A DNA stretch of 64,000 nt from Beroe forskalii (lineage: Eukaryota; Ctenophora; Nuda; Beroida; Beroidae): positions 1-64,000 of the forward strand of contig WFMF01000052.1 in assembly GCA_011033025.1 (NCBI GenBank), read 5' to 3'. The translations under genes were made by a program, and so were the position numbers. Numbering within the stretch: the stretch's first letter is position 1; each line of letters starts with the position of its first letter. The notes beneath the pieces are model-generated. The model made no database searches, was not told the DNA's origin, and saw nothing but the letters and a program-made list of their open reading frames with translations. Of the stretch, positions 13,994 to 25,597 are shown in pieces.

Positions 13994-14764
13994 CTCTAAA
14001 AAAATTGTTTCGATATTTCATTGCCATAAAAACATGTATCATGAAAGTTAAGTACTCAATTGAAAACAAAACCATCCAAACCACAACCATTAACAACTGA
14101 CTCGAGAGCTACATTCTTATACGGATAGAATTTGCCCTTAAAGAAAAACACGATCACATGTGAATATAATTAGCTAATTCGTTACTATGTATCAAAATGT
14201 ATGCATGTATTCCTCGGTTGAACAATAAGTATTGCACCATAATCATTATCTTCATCCCGATCTGAAATGAGAAACGAACACTGACAGATAAAAGTGACGA
14301 CGAACAGAAATAATGCAAATGAAATTGATGAAACGGAGCAACACACCATAATATATATGGCGCCACAAGTCTGCGTTATCTCTCAAACACTAGATAAATA
14401 AACATTGAAACACGGATTGAGTTATCAAGCGCGTCTGGCTGGCGCCATTTAGGTATATACGATAGTGCCCTTTGATATCGTTTAGATAAAGTGTATTTTA
14501 TATATTGTACTCCTTATCTACTTTATCTCATGCTAACGAATGTACCATTTAAGACAACATATATCGTACCGAAAATATTGTGCTCCTTGTCGCTTTTTTA
14601 TCTTGTTTTAAGGTATACATACGGTTAAGAATAAATTATATCGAGTCTTTTTTATATGAAAAGTGCGATAACAGATATCATGGGAGCTTATTATTCTCAT
14701 ATTTAGATCCTCAAAGAGATAGCAAATAGGTTAGAATCGTACGAATGGCCGTTTCAGAAAATGA

Positions 14765-14940
14765 TTAGTAATTCAACAGTAGTAATTCAACAGTTGGGAA
14801 TAGTAATTCAACACTTGAATAGTAATTCAACAGTTGAGGTTTAGTAATTACACACTTGACAGTAATTCAACTGCTGGGTACGGTGATATTACATGATTAA
14901 TTTTGCTCAAAAATTCCAAAAGTAATTACACTGCAGGTAA
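14765..14940. repeat. Degenerate AGTAATTCAACAGT tandem repeat
   Basis: Six or more copies of a word near tagtaattcaacagttg, 15-27 bases apart, with progressive divergence toward the right (acacttg, actgctgg, actgcagg). It is an old minisatellite. Confidence 0.6.
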
Positions 14941-15009
14941 ATTATAACTATAGATCCTGATAATTTGTGGTTGTAAATGATAATTTAGTAATGCATTACG
15001 GTGGCGTGC

Positions 15010-15105
15010 CGGACACCTTCGTGCTTGGCTTTTTCATGCGCGGCTCACTGGCTTTTAATGACAGGCAGTGAGCCGTGCCTGGAAAAGATGCGCACGTAGG
15101 AGTTT
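15010..15105. repeat. Imperfect inverted repeat around ggctcactg/cagtgagcc
   Basis: The segment cgcggctcactg and its partner cagtgagccgtg form a hairpin with a spacer of about 15 bases. Weaker complementarity continues outward (cttcgtgc against gcgcacg). It is GC-rich relative to its surroundings and probably a small mobile-element relic. Confidence 0.5.
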
Positions 15106-16141
15106 GACATGCCCCTGTAAATCTCTGTAGATTACGTAAACATTAAAACAATGGTTGACATTAACGCATAGAAAAGGATAACAGTCATTCGATAGCATTT
15201 AATCTCCAATTTGACACATTTCTCACCTTTGGTTGATGGGCATTACAAGATAAGTGTTCATATTTGACTATCAAATCAAATAATTTCAATAAAACATTTG
15301 ATTTGGAAGGGTAACGTAATCATGAGTAAATTTAGATATGGAATTTCGCGTCATGTAACGAACTGAAAGGTGGTTTGAAATTGTAAGACTAAAAAGTTGA
15401 GACTAATACCATATTTTGCCTAAGTGTTGAGTATGTAATCTTACTGACTGGTAGCAGTGCTCGTTGGTCTTAACCAACACCTGTTCTTGGCCTTTCAACG
15501 TGTTGCTCTCGATCTATGAGCTTATGAGCAAATATACGTATCGGTCGAAAGCAACACGTTAAAAGTGAGGTAGAAAGCACTGTTTGATTTAGAAAGCTGC
15601 ACAGAGTCTCAATACTCTGTTGTTTTGTTAAATCCGATCCCTAGTGAAATAGGGGGACATGGGTAATGCCTGAGAGCTGTCAGCACAGCGACATAAAGGA
15701 CAACAATCAGCTCTACTAATGGTCCTTTCCACGTGTTCTGGAGCACACATTGACAAACCTAACCTTAGCAACTTAGTGAGTTAGTCTGACTGAACAAGCT
15801 TTAGTAAAAGATGAAAGTTCTTACTCTAATAAATTGTCAATTACGTATCAGAAAATTAGTTATATTTAAATTTTGATTTGAAGTGTTTTCAATAATAGTG
15901 ATAATAAAGAAAATTTCCTGGATGTTGTTAAATATATATTTGCGATTATTTAAGATTAAACCTCGACAGCAGAGTATTTCGTTTTGAATTGGAAAATTCG
16001 AATGCTTCTTATTAAAACGTGTATATATTATATTATCAAATTAGTAATGATGTCTACTTCCAAAATTAATGATATCTATTTTCTTTGTTTGATGATAAAC
16101 TAAACTTGCAATTTCTGAATTGCTAGAAATTAATCTCCATA

Positions 16142-16463
16142 GGGGATATATTCGTTCACATATAACGTAATCAATTTTTGGCCATTTTTAAACCCCCTCG
16201 TAATCATATTGAGTAGATAATGAAGAAAAGGGACAGTTCGAATACTTGAACTGTCCGTTCAAGTAATTGATCATGCTTCAATTTTGGAAAATCTTTGACG
16301 ATGATATTGAGAACAGTTTTAAAAAATGTTGCTGAAAAATGTTGATTTTGGGTCGATTTTCTGAAATTTCACCAAAAATACCGAGAATTTCTACCGAGAA
16401 TCAAATGTTATCATTTGAAAACACCCCCTCCCCTAGATGATTACGTAATATATGAATGATCCC
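16142..16463. mobile_element. MITE-like element, GGGATCGTTCACA family, copy 2
   Basis: Left end ggggatatattcgttcacat and right end atatgaatgatccct form diverged inverted termini. Next to them are the internal words acgtaatcaatttttggcc and gatgattacgtaat, which also occur in the 47826-47995 copy. No coding capacity is seen. Confidence 0.6.
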
Positions 16464-17937
16464 TAGTGATCGAAATTTGCAAAAATTATGAAAGGGCCCA
16501 TTACTATGTTGATCCAAGTCTCAGCCCGCGTCACTGGACATCAGATTAGACTCAAAACCGAGGAACCATGTTGGTGGATGATTTAAATTTTAGTCGCCAT
16601 TGAGCCCAAAAGTAACTGTGGTATAACATTATATGGCCTTTTACTTTGAGAGCTGCGGAATAACTGCCCAGACGAAGTCGAGGCGGTTGCACAGGTGAAA
16701 TCGACACTTAAAACATCCACCAGAAGTACCTTTTTAACTCAAATCTGAAGCACCGTACTATAAACCGCGTCGTTGCATTGAAATGTCAGATGTCCAATGA
16801 CATAATATGCCCTACTTAACTTTTCGATATACACTTTGAGCATTTTGGCGCGAAATCCCAATGAGGAAATACTGTGCGCTGCGCGCGTATTTTTACGCGC
16901 AGTTAATTTGTTAATTGCGCTGTTGAGATCGTACAAATGTTGTTTGGATTTCGCGCCTTAACAAAATACAATCTCAGGAGAATGTTCTTATAATAATTGT
17001 GCTTTCATGTTCCATTATTCGCAGAGCAATAGATAAACGTGTGTCAAATTATTTGATAACGTTGAAGAGTGCAAATAATGAATAAAACAAATTTATAAAA
17101 ACTGAAGTATAAATAAGATAAGATTAATAAGCATTGATAACGTATAAAGAACTTAAAGCAAGTTTGAGTACAACAAGAATTGCGCCTGCACCGACACAAT
17201 TATTATAGTTCCCGTAGGCCGTATGCAGGCGCTTAATTTCCCTCCCCCACGGTGCTTGATGTAACCTTAGCATCATAATAAGATAATACAAAACGCAGTC
17301 GTTTTAAATTAATAAGAGTAAGACTCTGAGTATGAATATTGTATTTGTTCCGATGCGGGTGCTGCGCGCAACCACCGAGAATACGAATTGGCACGTGCCA
17401 TTTCTTCTAAAATTCCTGCGCGCGCGTTCGTTGTTGTACTCAGTTCGTTGTAGATTTCGCCATTTTGTTGAATTGGTTACGTTTCACATCAAATTGTGTC
17501 ACCGTTTATTCACGCGATGTATTTTCTTGAATGTTTATACTAAGTTGATATCACTTTTATATGATTTTCAAATTTCGTGCTTTTGTTTCTGTTTCAATGC
17601 TGTCTCTTGTTCCAAAAGCAATATTCGTCTTTCACAGCGAATAGTATTTCTCAAAACTTAGTCGAATCCAGCAGAAAGTCTAATAGTTATGCAGTTTGGT
17701 ACTAAACCTAGTACAAAACCAAAGCCTTTTCCTCCAATCACCACCCAACTCACACCTAAGATTTTAACTTTTTAAGACACGAATTCTTCAACAGTCTAAT
17801 TAAATTTAGAACTTATCATAATTTAGTAGTTCGAGCATGTGGCACGGATGGGCCAGATCAACCTATAAGATTCATACTTTTGACAACCGACAGCTCCATG
17901 AATTAAGAAATTCGTTATTTTTGAAGATGTATGTGAT

Positions 17938-17995
17938 ATGGGGGGGGGACGGACGGAGGGACGGAGGGACGGAAGGACGGAGGGACGGAGGGACA
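17938..17995. repeat. GGAC/GGAG simple repeat
   Basis: A run of nine or more G is followed by alternating ggac and ggag units (gggacggagggacggaagga and so on). The strand is nearly all purine, so it could form unusual secondary structure. The open frames on both strands here only reflect the repeat. Confidence 0.85.
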
Positions 17996-18362
17996 TTTTC
18001 GCGACTGATATTATAAAGGAGCAATCCGGGCACTTTCCAGAAATTACAGTAGTTGTATTGCAAAACTGGACCTGCTATGCACATATCCTATTTCTCACCC
18101 TCCCAGACCACGATCTCTGCCAACCCTCTCATTTGCCTTTTTGTATACACAAAAAGGCCAATGGGGAGGGAAAAAATCCAGCTGAGAATGAATGGGTTAT
18201 CATCAATACGATTAATAAGGTGCATAATTATTTAGGTTAGTCATTAATTACCGTGAATCGGTTTAATCGAACGAACGAACTATTGAATTGTGGATTATTT
18301 CACTAACAATAAACATATAGTTGATCTGATCTATTTTGCTCCAAGAAGAAATAAGAATATTT

Positions 18363-18515
18363 TAGGGATGATTCACTGTTCACATATTACATAACAAATA
18401 TCTGGCCGAATTCAAAGTTCTTGCTCTCAACTTTGTCAAATAAACATCTATTTGGGTCATACAAATGATTGCGTAATTCCTTCGCCTTTGTTGGTTAAGT
18501 GATATGTGAACGTTC
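18363..18515. mobile_element. MITE-like element, GGGATCGTTCACA family, copy 3
   Basis: agggatgattcactgttcac and attacat on the left pair loosely with gatatgtgaacgttcac on the right. This is the most diverged of the four copies, and it lies just beyond the DNMT3 stop codon on the DNMT3 3' side. Confidence 0.35.
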
Positions 18516-18976
18516 ACGAATAAATCAATTCAAATCAATCTCTCCACATAATATCAAGGGATGAATAAAGGAACAGAAAGTTGAATGAACAATCAAGTTA
18601 GAATTGATGAATGTAACAAAAACCAAACTAAAATAGAAAAATAATTAAATATTGTCTTGAGATAAATAAGTAAATAATGATGTAAACCACAACATAAATT
18701 ATCACCATATTGCTGTACAAGCATGTCCATTACAATTGCATACTGCAATGTCAAAGATAATCATAATGTCAATGGATTAAATCCATCACGATAAAAACAC
18801 CATAAAACGTTTAAAAAGTTCTGACCTTCCGATCAATAACAACGATTTGTTAGTCAGTATGAATGAATAAAATGATAAAATGAATGTTCATTGCTTCATT
18901 GGAGTTAAAATAGCACACCGCACCCGAGCCCCCCTGCAGCACACACAGCCATAAATTTCAGAGAGTCAGAGTGTTG

Positions 18977-19427
18977 CTATCGTTCGCACTTGAAGTGGTC
19001 TCTGAGGGGACTGAAGAGGTGCCGTAGTGTCGGAACACTCCAGGCTTTTCCCAGCAGACGTTGTCTGGCTTGACGTGTCATGTTAGCCACATCCGTGTAA
19101 TGGGGCTTCAACCCAAACACTCGTTCTATCTGAAACAATCACAGGATCAAATCCAAGCTATGATGGGAAAAACTACCATTCGCAACTTAAAAACAGAGAA
19201 CCAACTGAAGTGATGATACTATGATAGTGCGTACCAATTATTTGGGGAACGCAATGTTTTCACTGTAAAATCATAACTAATCAGTAATCACTGAAGATAT
19301 CACCTCAGTGCACCAGAGGTAGTCTCCAGGCCCCGTCTCATCCCCTTCTATCATTACAGGCAGAGTCCTCTGTCCTCCCTGCTTCATGGACCCTATCCGG
19401 GTGGTGATGCAGTTGATCTTCTTAAAC
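18977..19427 (-). CDS. DNMT3: DNMT3 DNA methyltransferase, last two exons
   Basis: Two - strand exons encode the C terminus of a DNMT3-type cytosine-5 methyltransferase. Exon 19304-19427 begins one base into an arginine codon and gives [17 protein letters not shown] to GDYLWCTE, the target-recognition end and motif IX approach. Exon 18977-19129 gives [17 protein letters not shown] to [12 protein letters not shown] and LRHLFSPL, then stops. It covers motifs IX-X, which close the S-adenosylmethionine fold. The match to vertebrate DNMT3A (ITTR..S.KQG, LWCTE.ERVFG, HYTDVSNM, RQRLLG.SWSVP) is unmistakable. The upstream acceptor needs two bases from the previous exon. The donor at 60122 supplies exactly that (AG + G = Arg), giving GRIARFKK. 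The rest of the catalytic domain is therefore 40.7 kb away. Stop codon at 18977-18979. Confidence 0.95.
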
Positions 19428-20204
19428 CTGTAAAAATGGTTTCAGAATGTGGAGGAGAGGAGACGATAGAAATCTGGAAAAAAAAGTGAATGGTTAATTT
19501 GGGAGATGGTTTCTGAATTCAATAATACATTCTCATGATGGAACCGAAACATATCCAAACATACAACGATTCAATGAAATATGTCAATCACGCTTTTGGT
19601 TAAAAACACTCGTATTGAATTCCAGTTTATTTTCCCTAATTGATAATGATATAATTATATCAACTTTATATTTAAAATCTTTATTGGTCTACTCTGATAT
19701 GCAAGCATACAAACATACAGCTATACAGTTCATTTACACTGAATGAATAATTCTAAAATATAAGTTTAGATCACAGAAAGCTCAACATTTTACAATTAAC
19801 ACAGCATTGAGCAACATTCTGAGCTGAAAGTCAGCAAATCATTAAACTCAAATAAAGTAAGATTTAGGTTAATTAATCCAATACTCAAATAAAACCATAG
19901 GGTCACATCATTGTACACATGGCTTAGAGGCGAGATGTACTGTCATCACTGACTCCTTGTCAGTTTTAACTATTACATCCTTGCGTTGCTCAATATCTGG
20001 TCATTGTTTCATTCATAACTTAGCAACTGATTTCTGATTCTGGTCACTCCTAAACTCTGTACCTAAATTCACTCATGTGAGCAATAGATAAAGCTTCGAC
20101 GACTGGCGCCATGTCACTGTTCAGACCTCTTCAAAAGTTTACAGTACAAATAATAACCTCATGTGAAAATAGTTCAGTGTATATTGCACGGTTACTGGCA
20201 CCAA

Positions 20205-23058
20205 ACCTGCGGAAGACCCGCACCAAACTTGCATCATACCTGCACAAGACTGACACAAGCCGGCGTAAGACCTGCACAAAACTGACACAAGCCGGTGTAA
20301 GACCTGCACAAGACTGAAACAAGCCGGCGTAAGACCTGCATAAGACTGACACAAGCCGGCGTACGACCTGCATAAGACTGACACAAGCCGGCGTAAGACC
20401 TGCACAAGACTGACACAAGCCGGCGTAAGACCTGCACAAGACTGAAACAAGCCGGTGTAAGACCTGCACAAGACTGACACAAGCCGGCGTAAGACCTGCA
20501 AAAGACTGACACAAGCCGGTGTAAGACCTGCACAAGACTGACACAAGCCGGTGTAAGACCTGCATAAGACTGACACAAGCCGGCGTAAGACCTGCAAAAG
20601 ACTGACACAAGCCGGCGTAAGACCTGCACAAGACTGACACAAGCCGGCGTAAGACCTGCACAAGACTGAAACAAGCCGGCGTAAGACCTGCACAAGACTG
20701 ACACAAGCCGGCGTAAGACCTGCACAAGACTGTCACAAGCCGGCGTAAGACCTGCACAAGACTGAAACAAGCCGGCGTAATACCTGCACAAGACTGACAC
20801 AAGCCGGCGTAAGACCTGCACAATACTGACACAAGCCGGCGTAAGACCTGCACAAGACTGACACAAGCCGGCGTAAGACCTGCACAAGACTGAAACAAGC
20901 TGGCGTAAGACCTGCACAAGACTCACACAAGCCGGCGTAAGAACTGCACAAGACTGAAACAAGCCAGTGGAAGACCTGCACAAGACTGACACAAGCCGGC
21001 GTAAGAACTGCACAAGACTGACATAAGCCAGTGGAAGACCTGCACAAGACTGACACAAGCCGACGTAAGACCGACATAAGACTGACACAAGCCAGTGTAA
21101 GACCTGCAAAAGACTGACACAAGCCGGCGAGAGACCGGCACAAGACTGACACAAGCAGGCGTGAGACCTGTACAAGACTGACACAAGCCAGTGTAAGACC
21201 TGCACAAGAATGACACAAGCCGGTGCAAGACCTGCACAAGACTGACACAAGCCGGCGTAAGACCTGCACAAGACTGACACAAGCCGGCGTAAGACCTGCA
21301 CAAGACTGAAACAAGCCATCGTAAGACCTGCACAATACTGACACAAGCCGGCATAAGACCTGCACAAGACTGACACAAGCCGGCGTAAGACCTGCACAAG
21401 ACAAACACAAGCCGGCGTAAGACCTGCACAAGACTGTCACAAGCCGGCGTAAGACCTGCACAAGACTGAAACAAGCCGGCGTAATACCTGCACAAGACTG
21501 ACACAAGCCGGCGTAAGACCTGCACAATACTGACACAAGCCGGCGTAAGACCTGCACAAGACTGACACAAGCCGGCGTAAGACCTGCACAAGACTGAAAC
21601 AAGCTGGCGTAAGACCTGCACAAGACTCACACAAGCCGGCGTAAGAACTGCACAAGACTGAAACAAGCCAGTGGAAGACCTGCACAAGACTGACACAAGC
21701 CGGCGTAAGAACTGCACAAGACTGACATAAGCCAGTGGAAGACCTGCACAAGACTGACACAAGCCGACGTAAGACCGACATAAGACTGACACAAGCCAGT
21801 GTAAGACCTGCAAAAGACTGACACAAGCCGGCGAGAGACCGGCACAAGACTGACACAAGCAGGCGTGAGACCTGTACAAGACTGACACAAGCCAGTGTAA
21901 GACCTGCACAAGAATGACACAAGCCGGTGCAAGACCTGCACAAGACTGACACAAGCCGGCGTAAGACCTGCACAAGACTGACACAAGCCGGCGTAAGACC
22001 TGCACAAGACTGAAACAAGCCATCGTAAGACCTGCACAATACTGACACAAGCCGGCATAAGACCTGCACAAGACTGACACAAGCCGGTGTAAGACCTGCA
22101 CAAGACTGACACAAGCCGGTGTAAGACCTGCACAAGACTGACACAAGCCGGCGTAAGACCTGCACAAGACTGACACAAGCCGGCGTAAGACCTGCAGAAG
22201 ACTGACACAAACCGGCGTAAGACCTGCACAAGACTGACACAAGCCAGTGTAAGACCTGCACAAGACTGACAAGCCGGCTTAAGACCTGCACAAGACTGAC
22301 ACAAGCCGGCGTAAGACCTGCACAAGACTGACACAAGCCTGCGTAAGAACTGTACAAGACTGACACAAGTCGGCGTAAGACCTGCACAAGACTGACATAA
22401 GCCGGCCTAAGACCTGCAAAAGACTGACACAAACCGGCTTAAGACCTGCACAAGACAAACACAAGCCGGCGTAAGACCTGCACAAGACTGACACAAGCCG
22501 GCGTAAGACCTGCACAAGACTGACACAAGCCGGCGTAAGACCTGCACAAGACTGAAACAAGCCATCGTAAGACCTGCACAATACTGACACAAGCCGGCAT
22601 AAGACCTGCACAAGACTGACACAAGCCGGTGTAAGACCTGCACAAGACTGACACAAGCCGGTGTAAGACCTGCACAAGACTGACACAAGCCGGCGTAAGA
22701 CCTGCACAAGACTGACACAAGCCGGCGTAAGACCTGCAGAAGACTGACACAAACCGGCGTAAGACCTGCACAAGACTGACACAAGCCAGTGTAAGACCTG
22801 CACAAGACTGACAGAAGCCGGCTTAAGACCTGCACAAGACTGACACAAGCCGGCGTAAGACCTGCACAAGACTGACACAAGCCTGCGTAAGAACTGCACA
22901 AGACTGACACAAGTCGGCGTAAGACCTGCACAAGACTGACATAAGCCGGCCTAAGACCTGCAAAAGACTGACACAAACCGGCTTAAGACCTGCACAAGAC
23001 AAACACAAGCCGGCGTAAGACCTGCACAAGACTGACACAAGCCGGCGTAAGACCTGCA
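20205..23058. repeat. 32-base minisatellite with higher-order repeats
   Basis: About 88 head-to-tail copies of a 32-base unit (gacctgcacaagactgacac + aagccggcgtaa). The left edge decays from about 20205 and the right edge stops cleanly at 23058. Variant units recur in blocks. The marker tgtcacaagc repeats 704 bases apart (22 units), and acaaacacaag repeats 544 bases apart (17 units), showing segmental amplification inside the array. The - strand lacks stop codons in all three frames, so it yields long open frames of up to 449 codons. Because 32 is not divisible by three, every frame encodes rotations of the same 32-residue peptide. I treat this as a repeat, not a gene. The array ends about 47 bases from the 3' end of the GPCR coding region at 23105. 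Confidence 0.95.
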
Positions 23059-23104
23059 TATTAGCTCAGTGCCAGACAGAAGGCATACAGATCCTGTCCA
23101 CCGG

Positions 23105-24267
23105 TTACACTGATTGAACAGAGGAAGGCATGTTATTGCTGTTAAGTTGGTTCATCACAACAACAGGATCCTGTGCTACTTTATCAGAACCTCCAGCATA
23201 CTTCCTCAAACACCCGCCAAATATCGTGTGGTTAACGTACTCTCTAAACTCCAACATCCGCCAGTAGTAGAGTATGGGATTCAGAGCGGCGTTTAGAGAT
23301 ATGCTGAGCACGTGAGTGAACCCTGCCACGTACTGTTTGAACACAGGACTGGGTATGACTAGGGGAGGGGGAATGGACTGACGCTGGGACACGATCTGGA
23401 CATACATGTAGATCATACAATAGGGAACGTTAAGGATTATGTAGACTGCTGCGAAGAGAACTACTGTTATACCGGATTGGTGCGCCATGCTTCTTTTCTT
23501 CTGTTTCCCTCTCCACCAACCCCTCCTCCAACCCCTCCTCCAGCCCCTTCCTCTCCATCCACCACTATTCCTTCTACCACTCCAGTTTGATTAGACAGGA
23601 CCAAAGCATTATTGAGATTCCTCCTGATAACCCACTCATGTCTCAATATCTTCACTAGAGTCAGCGCAGCGCTGGCTACAGTGAGGGGGAGGGGTAGGAA
23701 GAGCAGGGCAGGGATTGACATGACGATCAGACAGTACTTGAGCCCACTGGTGTTCACGAACTGCGACTTGTCGAGCGCCAGAGCTCGCCACTCCTCCTTG
23801 TAGTAGTGAGGAATGCTGTAGAAAGTGGGCGTGGTCGCTACCAGGAACAAGGCGTATACCCCCATCGCCAAGAACACTTGGAAGGGTCGTATCTCCGAGA
23901 AGGGCTGGAGAATGCGGCAGGCACGGGTCACGCTCAGCAGCGCGACCAGGAACACCGAGTAGCGACTGCTGAAGTTCCACAGGGACCCCCACACCTCCCG
24001 AAAGTGGGCGTTACCAAACGCGAGGGCAGCTCCGTTAGCAAGGTAGGAAACACCCACGAATAGGGTGAGGATCCCCGTGAGAATGTCGGTGAGGGCGATC
24101 ACGGAGAAAACCCGGGAGAAGATCCGAGACGCCATCCTCGTGAGGAAGAAATAGAGAGCGACACAGTTCGATAGGACGCCGAATAGGACGAGAAAGATGA
24201 GGATTATGAGACCGGTGATGAGGGAGTAGGCCTTGTAGGAGGCGTCCGGGGTATCGCCCGACATCAC
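23105..24267 (-). CDS. Rhodopsin-family GPCR, orphan, apparent frameshift in loop 3
   Basis: Two overlapping - strand frames together make one seven-helix receptor with no intron. The first (24267 down to 23467) starts MMSGDTPDAS and carries helices 1-5. Helix 1 contains GVLSNCVALYFFL, helix 2 ALTDILTG, and helix 3 ends LLSVTRACRI where DRY would be. The second frame (to 23105) carries helices 6 and 7, with KQKKRSMAHQSG before helix 6 and LNPILYY, the NPxxY motif, in helix 7. The frame changes inside a G-rich, glycine-coding repeat of intracellular loop 3 at about 23500-23560. That is a place prone to slippage or sequencing error. A tiny intron is unlikely because there is no pyrimidine tract. 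DRY is replaced by TRA. The ligand is unknown. It is nested in the DNMT3 intron on the same strand. Confidence 0.75.
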
Positions 24268-25597
24268 TGGGGGATGGAGGTGTAAAGTCGGGAAATAAGG
24301 GGTAAGGGTACATTGTACTATTGTGATAATATACAGTAAGTGTAACGCTCTTCATGCAGTATAACAGTATCCGAATATAGTGAAAAAGTGATAGATGTTT
24401 TCTCATTTGTGGAGGAGATCAAAAACTGACACATAACAAAAAAGATACGTAACAGAAAGATAATACAAAAGAACGAAACACATGTCCTCATAAATCAGTA
24501 AACATAATTTCTTGAGTTAATGACGATAATATAGCTGGCAGGACGTGCTCCTTACTGTTACCTGTCAATAACGCAATAATGAAGCATTAGATTGCAGAAC
24601 GAATTTGCAAATTACAGTATTATTATATTATCAATATTATTGCGTGACCGTTATAAGCTTGGGTCAAGATTTGGGTTACGGTATAACTGTCGATCAAATT
24701 GGAAAGGGCTTTTGACATCAATAGCTGTACACATTACAATATTCATACACGAAGGTGCAGTGACAATCCTGTACGGAGCCTTACGGTCTCATTTCCTTGT
24801 TCAATAATTAGCAAGTCGTACAGTACGGACTTCTACCGTATTAGCCGGGCGAGATACATCGATTCTCTCCACTCCTCCATGTTGATGTACAAATTTTCCT
24901 TATACTCTTATATGTCGCCGGCAAGTTGGGAATTTTTCCTTGTGGTTTGAAAGGTACGGTTCACGGTTTAGAGGGGGCTTTTGACTGGTATAAAGGGGCT
25001 TTTCCGGAGGAGGGGGGCTGTGTCTGAGATAAGTGACTTTGCGTGGCTGATATGAGAAATTCTATCTTTACATCAACAATCAGCAGTGAATCATGGGTCA
25101 ACGTTGACTTCCATAGAACTATAAAACTTAGAAAAAGAAATTTAGAAATCTCAACAAGCTGACAATTTGAAATTAATCGTATAGTACAGGCATCAGGTAG
25201 ATTGGAGTAATAGAGTGATAATAAGACTAAAAACATTATCGAAGTATGTCATTGCTTCATCTAGAAAATTAATCCTCATTACCTCATTTAATTAATCTAA
25301 ATGCTGAAACACGGACCAGCTGGTAAGTCTTGATATATTATATTGAAGAAGGAGTTTCGGCTCATAGTAAACAGTAAACTGGAAGCTACATGGCACGTTC
25401 TAATAGTTTAGGCGAAAATGAATTTCAGCAGAGTTTTACTTTTTTACTTTTTCAATAAGCCGAGCACCTGTAAAAGAAGGATAAAACTTTTTTGCAGCGT
25501 AAGCAGGTTTGGAATCCGTCGTGATGAATGGTCGCATATTGAACGCATGCCCTGACTATTACATTAATTAAATATGAGTTGTCACTTTGACAGAACT
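24268..25597. other. Spacer between the GPCR and PAN genes
   Basis: These 1.3 kb lie between two - strand genes and show no supported exon or recognised repeat. They probably hold the GPCR promoter and the 3' untranslated region of the PAN-domain gene. Confidence 0.4.

Larger units (their letters stand above)
12839..18976. other. Six kilobases between convergent Rab2 and DNMT3, repeats only
   Basis: No gene with support is seen. Contents: the three-hairpin element, an aattag microsatellite at 13440-13468, a retroelement-like coding fragment at 13712-13993, a degenerate repeat at 14765-14940, an inverted repeat at 15010-15105, and another at 15497-15570 (caacgtgttgct against agcaacacgtt). It also holds MITE copies near 16142 and 18363, GCGCGC-rich patches at 16880 and 17410, and a GGAC/GGAG simple repeat at 17940-17995. 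The 109-codon frame at 17332-17661 shows no recognisable domain. Confidence 0.4.

Noticed and set aside
17332..17661. 109-codon ORF
   Set aside because: Low-complexity, Phe/Cys/Arg-rich translation with no domain, no splice context and a GCGCGC patch inside.
20205..23058. CRISPR-like array
   Set aside because: The units are directly contiguous with no unique spacers, and the genome is animal.
20131..23059. Long open frames (up to 449 codons) on the - strand rich in CRSYAGLCQSCAGLTP
   Set aside because: They come from a 32-base minisatellite lacking stops on that strand. All frames give the same rotated peptide, and no start context, splice signal or domain supports a gene.
23495..23590. Tiny intron joining the two GPCR frames
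   Set aside because: A donor-like GTAGAA and an acceptor-like AACAG exist about 90 bases apart, but the interval is purine-rich with no pyrimidine tract and is shorter than nearly all introns here.
23612..24406. Several ORFs of 60-123 codons overlapping the GPCR
   Set aside because: They are alternative frames or antisense of the seven-helix coding sequence.
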